Shown: positions 12,620 through 26,288 of the stretch, piece after piece | Layout: each line of letters opens with the position of its first letter | Position numbering within the stretch: the stretch's first letter is position 1 | Source: Edaphochlamys debaryana | Taxonomy: Eukaryota; Chlorophyta; Chlorophyceae; Chlamydomonadales | Length of the DNA stretch: 64,000 bases | Direction: 5' to 3' | Assembly (NCBI GenBank): GCA_016858145.1 | Contig: JAEHOE010000131.1 | Span: 1-64,000 of the forward strand | Position numbers and translations under genes: made by a program | The notes under the pieces: model-generated | The model's database searches: none | Seen by the model: only the letters and a program-made list of their open reading frames with translations | What the model was told of the DNA's origin: nothing

Positions 12620-13796
12620 GCTGACGAGTAGAGTGTCGAGCTAGCTCGCTACTTGACTCACGTCGGATGCGCCCAGACATGCCAGGAGCTGACAATGATG
12701 CTCCGTAGACTGAGTGGGTGTAGCTTTACTAGCTCGTCAGCGGGATGGATGCGGCGGGAAATGAACTGTTGCGTGTGTGTCGTTCTTTTATCGGGCGCGG
12801 TGGATGCTGGCCCGCGCTCATCATGTGTGTTTTGCTGTGCGTTGGTGTGCTGACAAGCGAACTAGTGTGTGTGATGTGCGCCGAGGTGGCGCAGGGACCT
12901 GACCTGCCATCGGACCTGACCTCTCGCTGGACCGCGTGGATGACGAAAGGGGGGAGGCATGGGGATGGGTGTGGGCGATGGGGTGTTCGCGCGTGGCTGA
13001 ATGAAGGAGCCGAGCGAGCCTCCTGTAAGGCACACGGACCTCTGCAGACATAACGCTTCCTCTCGACTCCTTCCTCTCGTATCCTGTGACGATATGACAT
13101 TCGAAGGTCACCACCGGCGGCCAAGATGTCAGGATGTCAGCAGGGAGCAGGGGGCAGAGCCTCCATGTGCACAAGCAGCAAGGCTTTTTAGCGCCACACG
13201 CGGCTAAAGTGGGGAGGGGGGGCGGTCGAATGCCTCGAATGGAAAGAGCGTCGCGAAAGCGGGAGTCGGGGGAAGCAGGAGTCGGGGCACGGCACTTGAA
13301 GCAGCAAGTCCCGACCCCGTACGGCCGCCCCGCCCCCCCGACTGCCGTAACCGCCCATCTGCGTGCACTGTGGTTCAGCGCGCAAAGCAGGGATGAAGCT
13401 GGGAGCCGGTTCGCGCCGGTTCGCCATCGCAGTTGGCAGGCCGCCAACCGACCGGATGAATGTTGACGTGGGGCCGGCTGCTCAGTTGTCCCCAACTTAC
13501 CTGGGCCTCCTTGCTTATGTCATAACTGAGACTGATTGACACACTTTGGCGCTAGGGCCGAAGCTAGGCCAACACGCGTTCCAGGGTTGAACGGACGAAG
13601 AAGTCTGTCAACAGCACTCGCATACTGCTGGAGTCCACGGTTATGTAGCTCTGTCCCGTCATCTGCTTGTTCATCGGACAGCTTTCACGAAATGAACGAA
13701 TCCTTGTTACACTGGACTCCGCGGCCAAGCCGAGCATGTTGTGGCGACCGAGATCAGCCGTGGATGCAGGACGTGCTTTCATCGCTCCGGTAGCAG
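12620..13796. other. 3' UTR of LysM gene and 5' flank of GRDP gene
   Basis: No open frame here looks coding. The first 400 or so bases are probably the LysM 3' UTR. The rest should hold the GRDP promoter and 5' UTR. A TAG stop at 13791-13793, in frame and just upstream of the ATG at 13797, supports that start codon. Confidence 0.5.
13024..13028 (+). promoter_or_regulatory. Candidate polyadenylation signal UGUAA for the LysM gene
   Basis: TGTAA, the usual polyadenylation motif of Chlamydomonas-type green algae, lies about 405 bases after the stop codon at 12617-12619. A five-base motif occurs often by chance, so this is only the nearest plausible site. Confidence 0.35.
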
Positions 13797-16700
13797 ATGG
13801 AGCAGCATCCTGACGGAGGTCATGCGGCCAGCTCTGAGGCAAGCTCGCGCGGGCCGGCCTCCAACGCTGGCCTGGAGCCGTCCGATGTTGGAGGCGTGGA
13901 CGCTATCGGCCTTCTGCTCGCTGCGTTCGAGGAGCAGTTGCCGGAGCGCCTACTGGGGCATGCACTTGCACTGCTGAAGCTCCTTCACGCCGTCGACTGC
14001 TTCCCTCACGGTGCGATCTGATGACGTGTCTTCGCGAGAGGGGGGAAGCGGATGAGGCTGTGGGAGGCGAGGAGGCATGGGCCAACTCGTGGGGGTGGGG
14101 GTGGGGGTGCGGGGTGGGGGCCCGGGGTGGCGGGTGCTTCAACCACCCAGCCGCCTCGCCCCACCGCCTCACACAGGACCCTCCCCACCTCCCTCCTCCG
14201 CACCCCGCCCTCCACTCTCCACTTCCCCCTCCCTTCCCCCCCACTCCCCTTCCCTGCACCCTGAACCCCAGGCGGGCTGTATGAGGGCCACTACGCCGCC
14301 TCAGCGCTGCAGCGCTACCGCCTCTATTGGCTGCCCCTCATGCGGGCCGCGTGCTACGGCGGGCCCACACCCGCGGCCCGGGCCCAGGCCCAGGCCCAGG
14401 CCCAGCAGAACCCCTTGGGCGGCAGCGCCCGGACCCCGCGGGCCGGCTCCGGCCGCTCCCCAAGCGCAACCCGAGCGGGCCCGGGGGGGCCCAAGCCGGG
14501 TCCAGGGCCCGTCGCCGCGGGCCCAGCGTCGGGGCGGAGCGGAAGTGGCGGCGGAGGCAAGGCTGGCGGCGCGGCAGCGGCGGTGGCGACGATGGCGGCG
14601 GCGGCGGCCAAGGGCGGGCCGCTGCCGCCGGCGGTGGTGGCGGCGGCGCAGCGGGGGGTGGTGCTGCGGCTGCCGCAGCCGCCGCTGGACGTGCAGTGGA
14701 TGTGGTTCCTGCATCGCTGCCAGCCGGACGCGTACGGGAGGGACCTGGACGCCTCCTGCTCGCCGGTGAGGGGAGGGTGTGGCGGCCCTGGAGGGGTGTA
14801 GGCTCTGGGGAGGGGGGTAGGGTGGAGGGGTGTAGAGGCCGTGGAGGGGTGTAGGCCCGTGAGGGGTGGAGGTGGTGGAGGGGTGTAGTCCCTGGAGGGT
14901 GCAGGGTGGAGGGTTGCAGGGTGGAGGGGTGTAGAGGCCCTGGAGGGGTATAGGCCCTGGAGGGTGGAGGGCGGAGGGGTGGAGGTGGTGGAGGGGTGTA
15001 TCGTGACGACCTGGAGGGGTGCAGGGTAGGGGGGTTGCACGGCGTAGGGCGAGAGGTTACGTTCTGGGGTGCCCTGACTCAGGGGCTGTGAACCGGTAGA
15101 GCCGCAGTCAACGGCGAAGGCCCTCCGCGGGCTGTGACTGTCCAGGCGGGGATGGGGTTGATGGGGGATTTCCTGGCAGGGCCTTGGGGGACCGAAAGGG
15201 CCGCAGTAAGCGACAAGGGGCGTTGTCGGGGGGCGGGGTTAGTCCACGCACAAGCTTGGTATGAGCGGCGGCGGAGGGCTGTCCAATGGGCGGGAAGCGT
15301 CTGGTTGAGGGCCTAACCACGGGGCCTACCTGCATCGGAGTCCAGCCCCCTCAAGTGGCCTCGAGCCTCCGCCCCTTGTCCTCTTTACCCCCCTCTCCCT
15401 GCCCCTCCCCCCCCCTGCCCCTGTCAGGACCCCGGCACGGTGTCCGCGGGGGACTGGGACGAGGCCGTGAGCCGCCTGCCCGCTGCGGGCCTGGTGACCA
15501 CCACGCTGGCCTTCAGGCCCGGGGCCCGGGGGCCGGAGCCGCCGCACCGCAGCCAGGCGAGGGAGGGAGGGAGGGGGCGGGGGGGACGGGGGGGAGGGGC
15601 GGGAGGTCAGGGAGGGAGGGGTGAGGAGGGGAAGGGAGGGAGACACGGGGAGGGTGGCAGGTCGCCTGACTTCCCAGCGCTTGGCCACCAATGAGGTGGG
15701 ACTCGTGGTAACCAGCAAGGTGAGGCGATGGGGCTTGCTGGGATGCAGCTTCACACCCTTCCGCCCCCTCTCCCCTCACAGGCGCTGTGGGAGCGGCTGT
15801 TCCCCTCCGCGCCGCAGCCCTTCTGGCCGCCCCCGCCCGCCGGCAGCCGCTCCGACCTGGCGGCCGCCCGCTCTCCCGCCGTGCTGTCGTACGCACATGC
15901 GTACGGCAGGGACTGTGCCGTGGACGTAAGCGCCGACCTGCTGGTGATGAGTCAGGTGGGGCGCAGCTGCCGTACGGTGTCCCCTAGCCTCACCAGCTGT
16001 GTGCTCAGGCGGTGACGAGGGCGCTTCCGTCAAGACGCTGCTGGACGGCAGGGGCCGGCGGCCCGCCATCACCGGTCTCGCTTACCCTACCGCCCCCCCC
16101 CTCCCCTTCCACCCACCCTCCCCCTCCTCCCCCCCCCAGGTCCTGGGCGGCCTGCTGCACTCCCTGCTGCGCCCCGAGTACCGCCAGCGCTGCCACATGC
16201 GGGCGGCCAGGAGCAGGTGGGGGGCGGGGGTTTGCGGGGGCGGGGGCGGAGGCACGGGTCTGTAGGGGGGGTGTTTGTCACTGCGGGTGATTGCGCTGGC
16301 GCCGGGGAAGCCAGGGTGCAAGGGGGGGGGCGAGGGGGGGGGGTTGCTGGCCGGCGACGATGTGGGGGATGCATTCGGGGATGTGGAGGGTGCAAAGAGG
16401 CCAGGAGCAGGTGAGGGGTGCGCGGACGGCTTAAGCCTTTACCCCCTTTACCCTCCAAGTTGGAGGCTCCAACCCCCTGATCCCCCCTATTCCCCCCCCC
16501 CTCCTCCAGGTACGCCCGCTTCTGGGTGCTGCAGCTGGTGCACTCGGAGGAGGCCCTACTGCCGGCGGCCGACATGGCGCTGCTCTGGTGGGGGTGGGGG
16601 GTGGGGGAGGGGGGCCTGGGGCGGTGGTGGTGGTGGTGTTGAGTAGATTGGCGGAGGTGGTCCTGTAGAGAGGGGACGACTAGTAGGGAAGGCAAGGGAA

Positions 16701-19700
16701 ACGGGCATTGACATGTCCAGCGGGCCAAAGGCGTTTCTGGGGCTGCACAGGCCGCTCCTTCGAGCAGCCACTCAACGGCTGGCAGCCTGCTGGCTCTTTT
16801 CAGCCCCTCAATCACTTCCCTCTCTGCCCAACTCACCCGCACCCCGGCAGGTGCGCCCACATGTCCATGGCCGGGGCCTACCGGGCCGCGTGCCGCCACT
16901 TCGACCCCCAGCCCGGCTCGGGGGACGGCCCGGGCGGGGTGCGCCTGCTGGGCCCCCGGCACCTGCTGCTGGGGGGGCACGAGTGGGCGCGCGCCTACGC
17001 ACGCACCAAGTACCTGTACGAGGCGACGTACGGTACGGCGGCTGTACGGCGTCGTACAGGGCGGGAACGGGCGGGGGTGTTACACGGGACAGCGTACGGT
17101 TTCTGCGCGCCGCTCCATGCCTGTGCTCATCTTTGCTCGCATACCTTACCTCCCGCGCCCCTACCCCTCCCCTTAACCCCCCTCCCGCCCCACCCTCAGG
17201 CGAGCTGTTTGACCCCCCTCACACGCAGTACGTACCGCTCTCCGTACCGCACCCCCTGGCGGCCCCCGGCAGCCCCCTCTCGCCCCTGCTCCAAGTGCTG
17301 GAGCTCCGGCGCCCACCGCTGCAGGTGTGAAGGGCCCGGCGGGAAAGCATTGTGGGGGGGAGCTCGCGCGTTTGTAACTCCTGGGTCTGCTCAGCAAGGA
17401 ACGTTTGGAGCCCGGAGCGTAACCTGAGGGGCGCCTGTCCCACTGCGCACTGGTCAGGAGTTCTGCACGCAGGGAGAGGGGCTGCACACAGACAAATGTA
17501 AAGCCGCCCATGCAGCCCACTCGCACCCGCTCACCAGTCCATGCCCACCTCAGCCCTCACCCGCCTCTCCTCCCACCCGGGCAGGGACCGTGGCCGGTGC
17601 GGCTGCTGCCCCCTGACCTGGTGTCGGGGGCTCTGAGGGCCGCCCAGGCCTGCGAGGAAGCCACCAGCCACGGCGGCGGCGGCGGCGGTGGCGGCGGCAG
17701 CGCCGGGCCCGGCTCGCCAAACGGCGGTCTCCCCAGCCCAGGCTCCCACCCCCACCCGTACGGCGCCCTGCCGTCGCCGTACGCCGGCAGCGCGTACGGC
17801 AGCGTGGGGCCGTACAGCCCCGGCGGCGGCGGCGGCGGCCGGGGCGTGAGCGAGGCGGCCCTGATGGCGTTCTTCGACGCGTGGGCGGCGTCGCCCGCGG
17901 GTCCTCTGTCCGCGGATGACCCGCGGGTCGTGCGGCAGCCGCGGTGCGGGGCGCACGCCCTCTTTCTGGCGTGGAGGCTGGCGCGGGGCGTCCTTGACCG
18001 GGCGGACAGGGTCGGGTGCGTTCCGCGTGGCCGGGGTGGGATGGGCGTTTGGGTTGGATGGAAGAGCGGGGGCTGTGGTTTGAGAGGGTTCCGGTGGTGC
18101 CCGGTTTCACCCTGGGCGGTGTGCGCTTGCTCCGGTGGTGGCGGCCTGTTGCTTGCCGCTCGCTTGTTGTTCTCTTTGGGTGTTGTCCGCTTGCTGCGGC
18201 CTATGCCGACGCATGTGCCCCGTCTCGCTGCCCCACCCTTCCTTATGCCCTCCCCTGCAGCGTGTTCGAGCAGCAGGGCTGCTGCGGCCCGTCCACCTTC
18301 TCCCTCGCCTGGACGGACGAGCGACACGTGAACCGCCTCACGTGAGCGCAGCCGGCGGGGGCGGTGCGGACCAGCGTTGCGGGAATGCGTCTGCATCCCC
18401 CCTTGCAAGCCCCCGCCATGCGCCATGCTTCCCTCCCAGGGCTCCTCTGCCTCAACGCACGTCGCCGGCCGTTTCTGGCTCTCCTAATGTGACCGCCCTG
18501 CCCACGCTTTCGCCTTCGCCATATTGCTCTCCCAGTGCTCCTGGCCCCTGACGCCCCTACCACGTTCCCCCCACGCCAGTCCCCACCAACTAGCTCTCTG
18601 TGCGCTCTTCGCCCCTGATGTCCCTGTGCCTTTCCTCCCTTTGCCCCGCAGCAACTTTATCGCCCTCCGCCGCGGCTGGTTGGGGTTTGAGGGCCTCCCC
18701 CTGGACTCGTCCCACCCCTACCTGGCGGAGGTCACGGCGCTGGAGGGGCCGTCGGATCTGCCCTCGGATCTGGATGCCGAGGGCCTCGACGAGCCGGAAG
18801 ATCAGGATCCGGATCAGGAGGATCGGGAGAAGGGCAAGGCGGGCGGCGGGCGAGGGGGCAAGGACGGTCTTGAAGGGCACGTGCAATCGCGCGCAGGGGA
18901 CGGCAAGGGGAAACGAGCTGGTAAGGAGGCGGAGGCGGAGGCAGAGCGCAGGGAGCATGTTGAGGACGGAGGGGGGCTCGACGGGCGGAGGTCCGGGGGC
19001 CCCGCGGAGGACGGCGGGGGCAGTCGCGCCAGCCGCGGACCCGGGCGCGTGAGCGGCGGCGGGTGGGACCCCCGGACTAGCGCCAGCAGGCACCCGCCAC
19101 GCCCCAGCGGCGGCGGCGGCGGCGGGACAGGCAACGGCGGCGGGGCAGGCAACGGCGGCGGAGCTGGCGGCGGCGGGGCGTTCGACGACGAACGCGCCGA
19201 TGACGACGTCGCAATCGAGGAGGAGCAGCAGCGGCGGAGCGCGCAGCCCAGCCGGCGGTCGCTTCTGTCGCCGTTCGGGGCCGCGGCGGCAGCATCCGGC
19301 GGGCCTAGTCGGAAGAGCACGCAACGGAGCCGCGGCTCGGAGGGCGGCGCGGGCCCTGCGGACCGGCTCGATCCCACGCCCAAGGCCAGGGACCGACCCA
19401 GCGGCGGCCTGAGGGCCTGGATCTTTGGCGACATCGGCGGCGGCGGAGTTGGCGGCGCCGGCGGGCAGGACCCAGATCGGAGCCAGAGGCCGAGCGGCGG
19501 CGGGTTACGGGGCCGCGGCGGAGGCGGCTTGCCGTTGGCTGGCGGCGGCGCTGGGGACGGGCAGCGGCCCAGCGGTGGGGGTGTACGGCATGCGGTCAGC
19601 GCCGCTGGCGAAGGGCCCGGCGCCGACCGGCCCAGCGGCGGCGGCGGCGGCGGTGGGCCTAGGGTCAGTGGCAGTGGAGGCGCTGCCGCCGATACGGCGG

Positions 19701-20910
19701 AGGCGCCGCTGGAGAGCCCGGGCAGCCCCCTCCGTCGGGCGCCCGCCGCCGCCATTAGTACTGCGGACTGGGAGGAGGCGAGCAAGCGGGCGGTCCGTAA
19801 GGCCAAGTCGGCGGGGGGCTCGCTCGCTTCGCGGGCAGGGCTCGGGGCGTTGGTGGGCTATGGCCTGGGACGTATTGTCGGCGGCGGCGGCAGCGGCGGC
19901 GGCGGCGCTGGTAGCAGCGGTGGCGGCGGCGTGGAAGGCGCACACGTGTTCTCCAACCGGCTCGCGACGGCAGCGACGGCGCCGGCGGCAGGGCCGGCGG
20001 CGCTGCTGCCTCCGCCGCGAGAGAGCGACGACGGGGCAGCGGAGGCCGAAGCGGAGGCGGCCGCGACGGCGACGGCGACGGCGGCAGGGCTGGCGGCGGC
20101 GGGAGGCGATCCCGACCACGGGCGGAGCTCGATGCTACGAGATCGCAAGTCGCCGCCGGTGCTCCGCATCCCATCCTTTGGCAAACCCGACGCGAGCGCT
20201 GCCGCTGCCGCAGCCGCCGCCACCGCTTTTACCGCCGCCGCCGGCGGCGGTTTTGGAGCCGGCGGTTTCGGAGCCGGCTACGGCGTCGGGGGGCACGGCA
20301 TCAGGACTAGCGGCACCGGTTACTCTGAGGTCAGGAGCCCAAGTACGCTAATGCGTGCGCCCTTCCGGGCACCCTGGGCTCCCCCCGTGGCGTCGCCCCG
20401 CGACGGGCCGTCGGGCCCTGCCACGGGGCTCTTCCCGCCGCCCGAGGCGCTGCCCCTGGCCGCCACCACGCCCCGCCTCCGCCGGCCGCCGCCCGCGCGC
20501 AAGGCCGTGAGTGTCATTGCGCCCTTCGTCACCGACGCACGAGCCGCCGCGGTGCAGGTGAGCATCGCGGGCTGGGGCTGTGTGGGTCACAGAGCAAGGG
20601 TTGTCGTAGAGTTGTGCACGCCTGGCTGGGGCTGGTGGCCGGAAGACGCCGTTTGCAGCTCTTTCCGATCAGGGCAGCTGTCACGATTTTACGGTTCCAA
20701 CTCCGCGCGTCCTGTTGATCAATGCTCCATCCCGCAGGCCGCTATTCGCCAAGCCCGCGCCGAGGAGCCGCCCCGCCACGCCTCGCAGCCCGGCGCCGCC
20801 AGCCCCGTTGGCGGCGGCGGCGGCCAGGGCCGGCCCAGCTTTGGGGGCAGCGCCCGCGCCAGCGGCAACGGCATTGCGCCCTGCCTCACCACCGTCGCCG
20901 CCGTCACTGC

Positions 20911-20941
<31 letters not shown>

Positions 20942-23900
20942 ACCGCCTCAACGCGCAGTTCCTCCGTGCACTCGTCGCTGCGGGTGCGTTCTGGGGCCGA
21001 GCTGGGGGACGTCAGGGCCCCGCTGGAACACGTGGGATCGATGCGGCCGCGCCGCGGCAGCAGCAGCAGCGTCAACACCGCCCCTGGCGGCGGTAGCGGC
21101 GGCCGTGGCGGCGGCGGCAGCAGCTGCGGCGGCGGGAGCGGCGGCGGCGGGCTGCAGGAGCTGGACGCTAGGGACGTGGTCCTGGGGCTCGCTAGGTCGG
21201 GCAGCGCAGGCAGCGGCCCCCGGCCGCACTGGCCTAGGCGACACAGCGGGGCCGGCGGCTCCCTGGCCGTATCCTCGCCGTCGCCATCGCGCCTCGGCCG
21301 ACCGACCCACGCCGCCGCCGCCGCCGCCACCGCCGCAACCGCTACCTCAGTCCCGGCCGACGCTGTAGCCGCCATCAGCGCATATGGCGCGATGCAGGCA
21401 CCGGCCATGGGCGCGAGTGATGTGGTGGGGGAGCCTGCAACGGCTGATCGTGAGGAGGGAAGGGAGGATGCGGCGCAAGGCGCAGAGGCGGATGCGGAGG
21501 AGGAAGACGAGGGGCCCAACAGCTACCCGTCCGAAGGGCCGAGCGTCGATCCGGGCCTGGCGCTGGCGGCGGCCGTTGTTGTACACCCGTACGACGCGCT
21601 GCCTGGCTTCACGCCGGGGCTGGGACGTACGGCACTCGATGACGTGGATCACTACCTGCCGGCGGTTGACGGCTGGAGTGCCGTACTGCAGGATCTGCTC
21701 GATCTCGAGGAGCAGTACGGCGCACTGTACGGCACGGCGGTCCGGCGGCGGCGTGCGTTCCAGGTGGCGGGCGCGGGGCAGCCGGGCTGGGCTGGGCAGT
21801 TTGCGGCGGCGGTGGCAGCGCTGCCGGCGGCGCGGCGTGCGGCGGTGCGAGCCGCCGCTCCAGAAGCCGCCGCCGAGGACGCCTCATCGGTACCCTGTGA
21901 AGTCTGGTGCAGGGCACAGGCCTTTGCTTGGCTTCGAGCTTGCTGCTGGTTTCCGTTTGTCGAGCCGGTGGTTACTTTCTGGAGGACGCTCGAACCGCAC
22001 AGCCGCAAGACGCTCCTCTTTTGCACTTTCGTCATTCCGCTGCTACCGCTCCTGCTGCTGCTTTCGGGTGTGGCGGCGGCGGCTGGCGTGGCGGTGCTCG
22101 CCGTACCGCTGCTGCTTGCGGCTGTCGTACTAGTCACGGCGGAGGTCATGGACGGCGGCTGCATGGTTGTCGTGCGGCGGTTATGCTGCCTCGTGTCGTA
22201 CGAGGGCCCACCGGAGGAAGACCAGGCGGCGGCGGCCAAGGCGGAAGCTGAGCTGGCGACGGTGCTGGCGGCGGCGGCGGCGACAGCCTGGCACAACCGC
22301 CTGCCGCCGCCGCCGCCATTGGACGGAAGCACCAACGGCGGCGGCGGATTGGACACATCGCCTCCGTCGCCATCCATGCTGCCGCCTTCGCAGACAGCGT
22401 CACCCCCATATCGGGGCGCCGTGGGAGCGCTGGCGGCGCCGCCAGCGGCGCAGCGCATGCATCGGCGTCGATCTTCGGCGTCGTACGGCAGCCACGACGA
22501 CGAGGAAGGCCTCAGCGCTGGCGCCACTGCGGCCGCCGCTGCCGCTGCCGCTGCGGCGGCGGCGGCCACGTCGACCTTTGGCGCATCTTGGTCGACGCCG
22601 GCTGCATCTGCCCAGCCAGCCGCCGCCGCCGCTGGCACATACATCGGCCCTCGGGCCAACAGCGGAGCGCTGCCGTACCGCAAGTCCCTCCTGGGCTTGC
22701 GCTCTTCAAACGCGGGCAGCAGGCCGGATTCGATCAGCCCCGTCCGCGGCACCGACGCAGCCGCCGTCGGGGGGTCGCCGCTGGGCGGCTCGCCACATGC
22801 TCCCTTCGCGCTGGCGCCTGGGGAGCTTGCGGGCGCGGAGAGGCTGTACCCCCCGCCCCTACACGGAGCCACGCCCTCGCCTCACGCGGCGGCCGCCGCC
22901 GCCGCCCTGCCGGCTCGGTCCCCCACCAGCGCCACCGCCGCCGCCGCCATGGCGAACGGCGCCGCGTACTTCGCCGCCGTCAACACGTCGGCAGCCGCCG
23001 CCGCCGCCGCCAACGCCAACTCCACTCGCACGTCGCCAGGCGCCCCGTCTGCGTTCTCTCGTGCTACAGCGGTGGCGGCGGCGCTGGCGGCGGCGGGGGC
23101 GGGCGGAGCGGCCTTTGCTGGCGAAGACAGCCTGACGGAGCGTGCGTCGCAGCCGGGGCCAGCTACGTCGCCGTCGCCGTCAGCGTCGCCGCCGCCGGCG
23201 GGGCGCGGCGCAGGACAAGGGTACGGCCAGGTATCGCCGATGGGCGCGGTACCTCACCCGCTGACGTACGGCGTGAGCAGCAGCTTTAACAGCTCTCAAC
23301 ACCCAACCGTCAGCGGCACGGGGTCGTACGGCATCGCTGCCATGGCGGGCGCATACGGCACACCGTACGGCTCGCACGGAGCGACGCCGAGCACGCCGGG
23401 TACGGCGCCGGCAGCGTCTGCGTTGTCCCCATCCCTCGCTGGCGGCTACACGAGTGGCGGCGGCGGCGGCGGCGGCGGGGGTTACATCAGCGGCGGCGGC
23501 GGCGGCGGCAAGACTGGCGGCGGCGGCGGCGGCGGCTACACCAGTGGCGGCGCTGGAGGGCGCAGGTCGTCAGGCACGCGCAGTCGGCGGCGCAGCTCTT
23601 CTGGTGCGTGCAGGGTGACGGTGAAGGGCGCCCCAGTAGGATTTTCTGGGGAAGGCTTTTTGGCTGGGTTAATCTGCTCGATTTCGTGCCTCTTTGCTGC
23701 TGCTGCTGCTGCTGCTCATGGGAGCTAACAGTACTGTCTGCCTTTGGCCCTGTCTCTACCCCCGCACAGCCGGGTACGAAAGCGCCGGCGGCGGCGGCTA
23801 CTACGGCGTACCGCCCGTGTACGGCAGCCAAGGCACCGTGACTAAGCCGAGCTGCGGCAGCGGCGGCAGCCTCACCATACGGCCGGGCCCTGCCGGCAAC

Positions 23901-26288
23901 GTCCCTTCCTCGCCGCCGCCAGCCTACCGCCTCGGCTCGGCCCAGGCTGCGGCCTTGAGCGGGACGCCTGGGGAGACGTCATCGCCCAGGGTCCAGGCCA
24001 TTGGCGGAGGCAGCGGGGGTCACATCAATCTGCAGGTGGGTAGATCGGGCTGAGGGCCTACAGATGATGAAATGGCGCAAGCCGTACGGAAAGCAACCCT
24101 GTTTACGAATCGCCCCTCCTCGTGTCAATTGCATTCCCCGCAGGCCGCCGCAACGGCCGTCCTCTTTGCCGCCCGCGCCCGCCGCAACGCGCCGCCCAGC
24201 GCCACCGCCGGCGCCTCATCCGCGTCCGCCGGGTCCAACGCCGCCGCCAGCGGCGGCGGCGGCCCCAGCGGCGGCGGCCTGCCGCCGCAGCCCGGCAGCC
24301 CCGGCGCCGCCGGCAACAGCCCGGGCGCGGCGCCCTTCGCCTGGCCCGGCGCCGCCGACGGTTCGGGCCTCGGCAGCGCCGTCGGGCCCGGCCACACAAC
24401 CCTCACCGTTCCCACCATGGCATCAACCATGGTGGCCATGCGTCGAGCCTCCATCACCACAAGCGCAAGTGCGAGGGTGGCGGCGGCGCCGCCGACGGAA
24501 CCGGGCCCCGACGACGACGTCGCGGCGGCGCTGGCCGTTGCCAACCGCATGGCGTACAGCGCGTACGGCACGTACGAGGGTACGGCATCGCCGTCGTACG
24601 GCATGTACGGCGGGAGCGGCGCGGGCGTCGGCGTTGGTCCGCCGTCGCCGCTGCTGCTGGCGCCGGTTTCGCCGCTGCACCCTGGATCGGCGACGGCGCT
24701 GTCGCCGCCGCTGTCGGCAGGGCTGACGTCGCCGCCGTCAGGGGCAATGGCGGCGGCGGCGGCAATGGCGTTGGCCTACTCGCCCACTAAGCAGCCGCGG
24801 CCTGCCCTGAGGACGCATAGCGGTGGCGGCGCCACAATGGCGGCGGCGGCAGCGGCGGTGGCGATGGCGGCGCCGTCGCCGCCGAAGCAGTACTACCAGC
24901 CGACGGCGGCGGCGCTCCGCCGCAGCGGCGGCGGGCTGTCGGATGGCGGCAACAGCCCGCACAGCCCCGGGAGCGGATCTCTGGTGCGTCGAGGGTCCAG
25001 GAAGAGTACGAACGGGGAGGTTTTGGTCAAGATCGGGAGATGTGGGAAAGTTTGTCCTGGGGCAAGGGGACCGCAGGGGATCTGGGGCGTGGCGGAGGGA
25101 GGCCGCTGCTTACTGAAGCATGGGTGCTGCACGGGTGTCAAGCACCGTCACTTGTTGGACTTCTGGCCCTGGCCCTGCGTTGTGACCGCCCAACAGGCGG
25201 CGCGACGCGGCAAAGCGACGCCCTCCATCAAGACCCCCGGGAGCGCAACGGGCGGCGGCGGCGGGGGCGGCAGTGTTGGCGGCGGCAGTGCTGGCGGCTG
25301 GAACTCCTCAACCGCCCCCAGCCCGGTCCGAGGCCCCTCAGGGGGCGGCTCTCTAACCACGAGCCCCGTCCGTGGCGGCGGCGGCAGCAGTGTGTACGGC
25401 ACGCCTCCCGGCGGCGTACGGCAGTGGTCCCACGGGTCCCTCGGCAGCGGCGGCGGCGGCGGGTGGTCCCCGTCGCCGCGTGCCAGCGTGCCCTCGCCGT
25501 CGACCGCCACCGTCGCCGCCGCTGCTGCCGCCGCCGTCGCTGGCGGCGCTGTGTGGCCGCTGCAGGGCGGGGCTGAGGTGGAGCGCACGTCCCCGCAATC
25601 GCCCCTTCCGGTCATAGGGCCGCTCACGGGCTTCATGCTGCCGGTGAGAGCCGGGGAAAGAGACGGTCGGCGCAGAGGGACCCGCCAGGGAACAAAGACC
25701 TAGTTCATGAGTTAGCTAGTAATCTATCCGTGCTGTGCTGTGCTGTGCTGAGGGTGCTCATCCTTGCGCACCAGCACCACGCTAGCGTTGTTTTGCCGCC
25801 CTAGGCTATACCTAGGCTGGAGTTGGTCGGAAGAGGCCGTGCATATGTGCCCCCGCTCTCTCCAACCCTGCCTTCCCCTCCAGACGCTTCGCATGAGTCA
25901 GCTGAGGCACGCCGCCGACGACCCCGACTCTACGCCCTCCGCCGCCACCACCCCCGCCGCTCACACGCCCGCGCACGTCCACACGCGGGGCCTCAGCTCC
26001 GTGGGGTCAGCGGGCCGCCCGCCGCTGCCACCCAAGGTCTACAGCAGCCCCCGGCTGCGACACGGGGACGAGCTGGGGAGCAGCTTCGGGGCAGCTTCCG
26101 CCGGCGGCAGCTTTGGCGGCGCCGCCGGGGCGGCGCTGGTGGCGGCGGCGGGGCCCGAGCTGCCAGCGGCGGCTGCGGCGGACGCGGGAGGCGGCGGGGC
26201 TTGGGCAGCGTTGGGGGGCGGCGGAGGCTCGAGGCCGTTTGGGCAGGCGCTGGACACAGTCCCTGAAACGGGTGGTAGCAGCCTGTAG
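13797..26288 (+). CDS. GRDP-like (DUF1399) protein with giant low-complexity extension (2918 aa, 17 exons)
   Basis: Exons: 13797-14010, 14272-14765, 15428-15556, 15678-15719, 15782-15955, 16140-16216, 16510-16587, 16851-17032, 17200-17324, 17585-18015, 18261-18341, 18652-20557, 20738-23603, 23770-24035, 24144-24983, 25197-25643, 25884-26288. Phases agree throughout; the 15556/15678 intron uses a GC donor. Residues about 40-680 match the plant glycine-rich domain protein (GRDP, DUF1399) pattern. Visible motifs are RYRLYWLPL, then LDVQWMWFLHRCQPDAY, then LWERLFP, then a second unit with VLQLVHSEEALLPAADMALLW. From about residue 690 the protein is mostly Gly, Ala, Ser and Pro, with recurring YG and PSGGG motifs. 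A hydrophobic hairpin lies near residues 1739-1783 (nucleotides about 22019-22150) between charged flanks. GRDPs are linked to stress and hormone signalling in plants; function here is unknown. Exact exon ends in the low-complexity part are less certain. Confidence 0.78.
14780..15035 (+). repeat. G-rich minisatellite in GRDP intron 2
   Basis: Imperfect repeats of a core like GGAGGGGTGTAGGCCCTGG fill most of the intron between the second and third exons. Unit length varies because shorter and longer versions alternate. Confidence 0.8.

Noticed and set aside
15921..15931. Alternative donor GTAAGC within exon 15782-15955
   Set aside because: Cutting here would remove the conserved ADLLVMSQ segment that aligns with the GRDP pattern; the later GTGGGG donor keeps it.
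21652..22872. 406-residue open frame on the minus strand
   Set aside because: It is opposite the Ala/Gly-rich exon of the GRDP gene; high GC content leaves the other strand open, and it has no motif.
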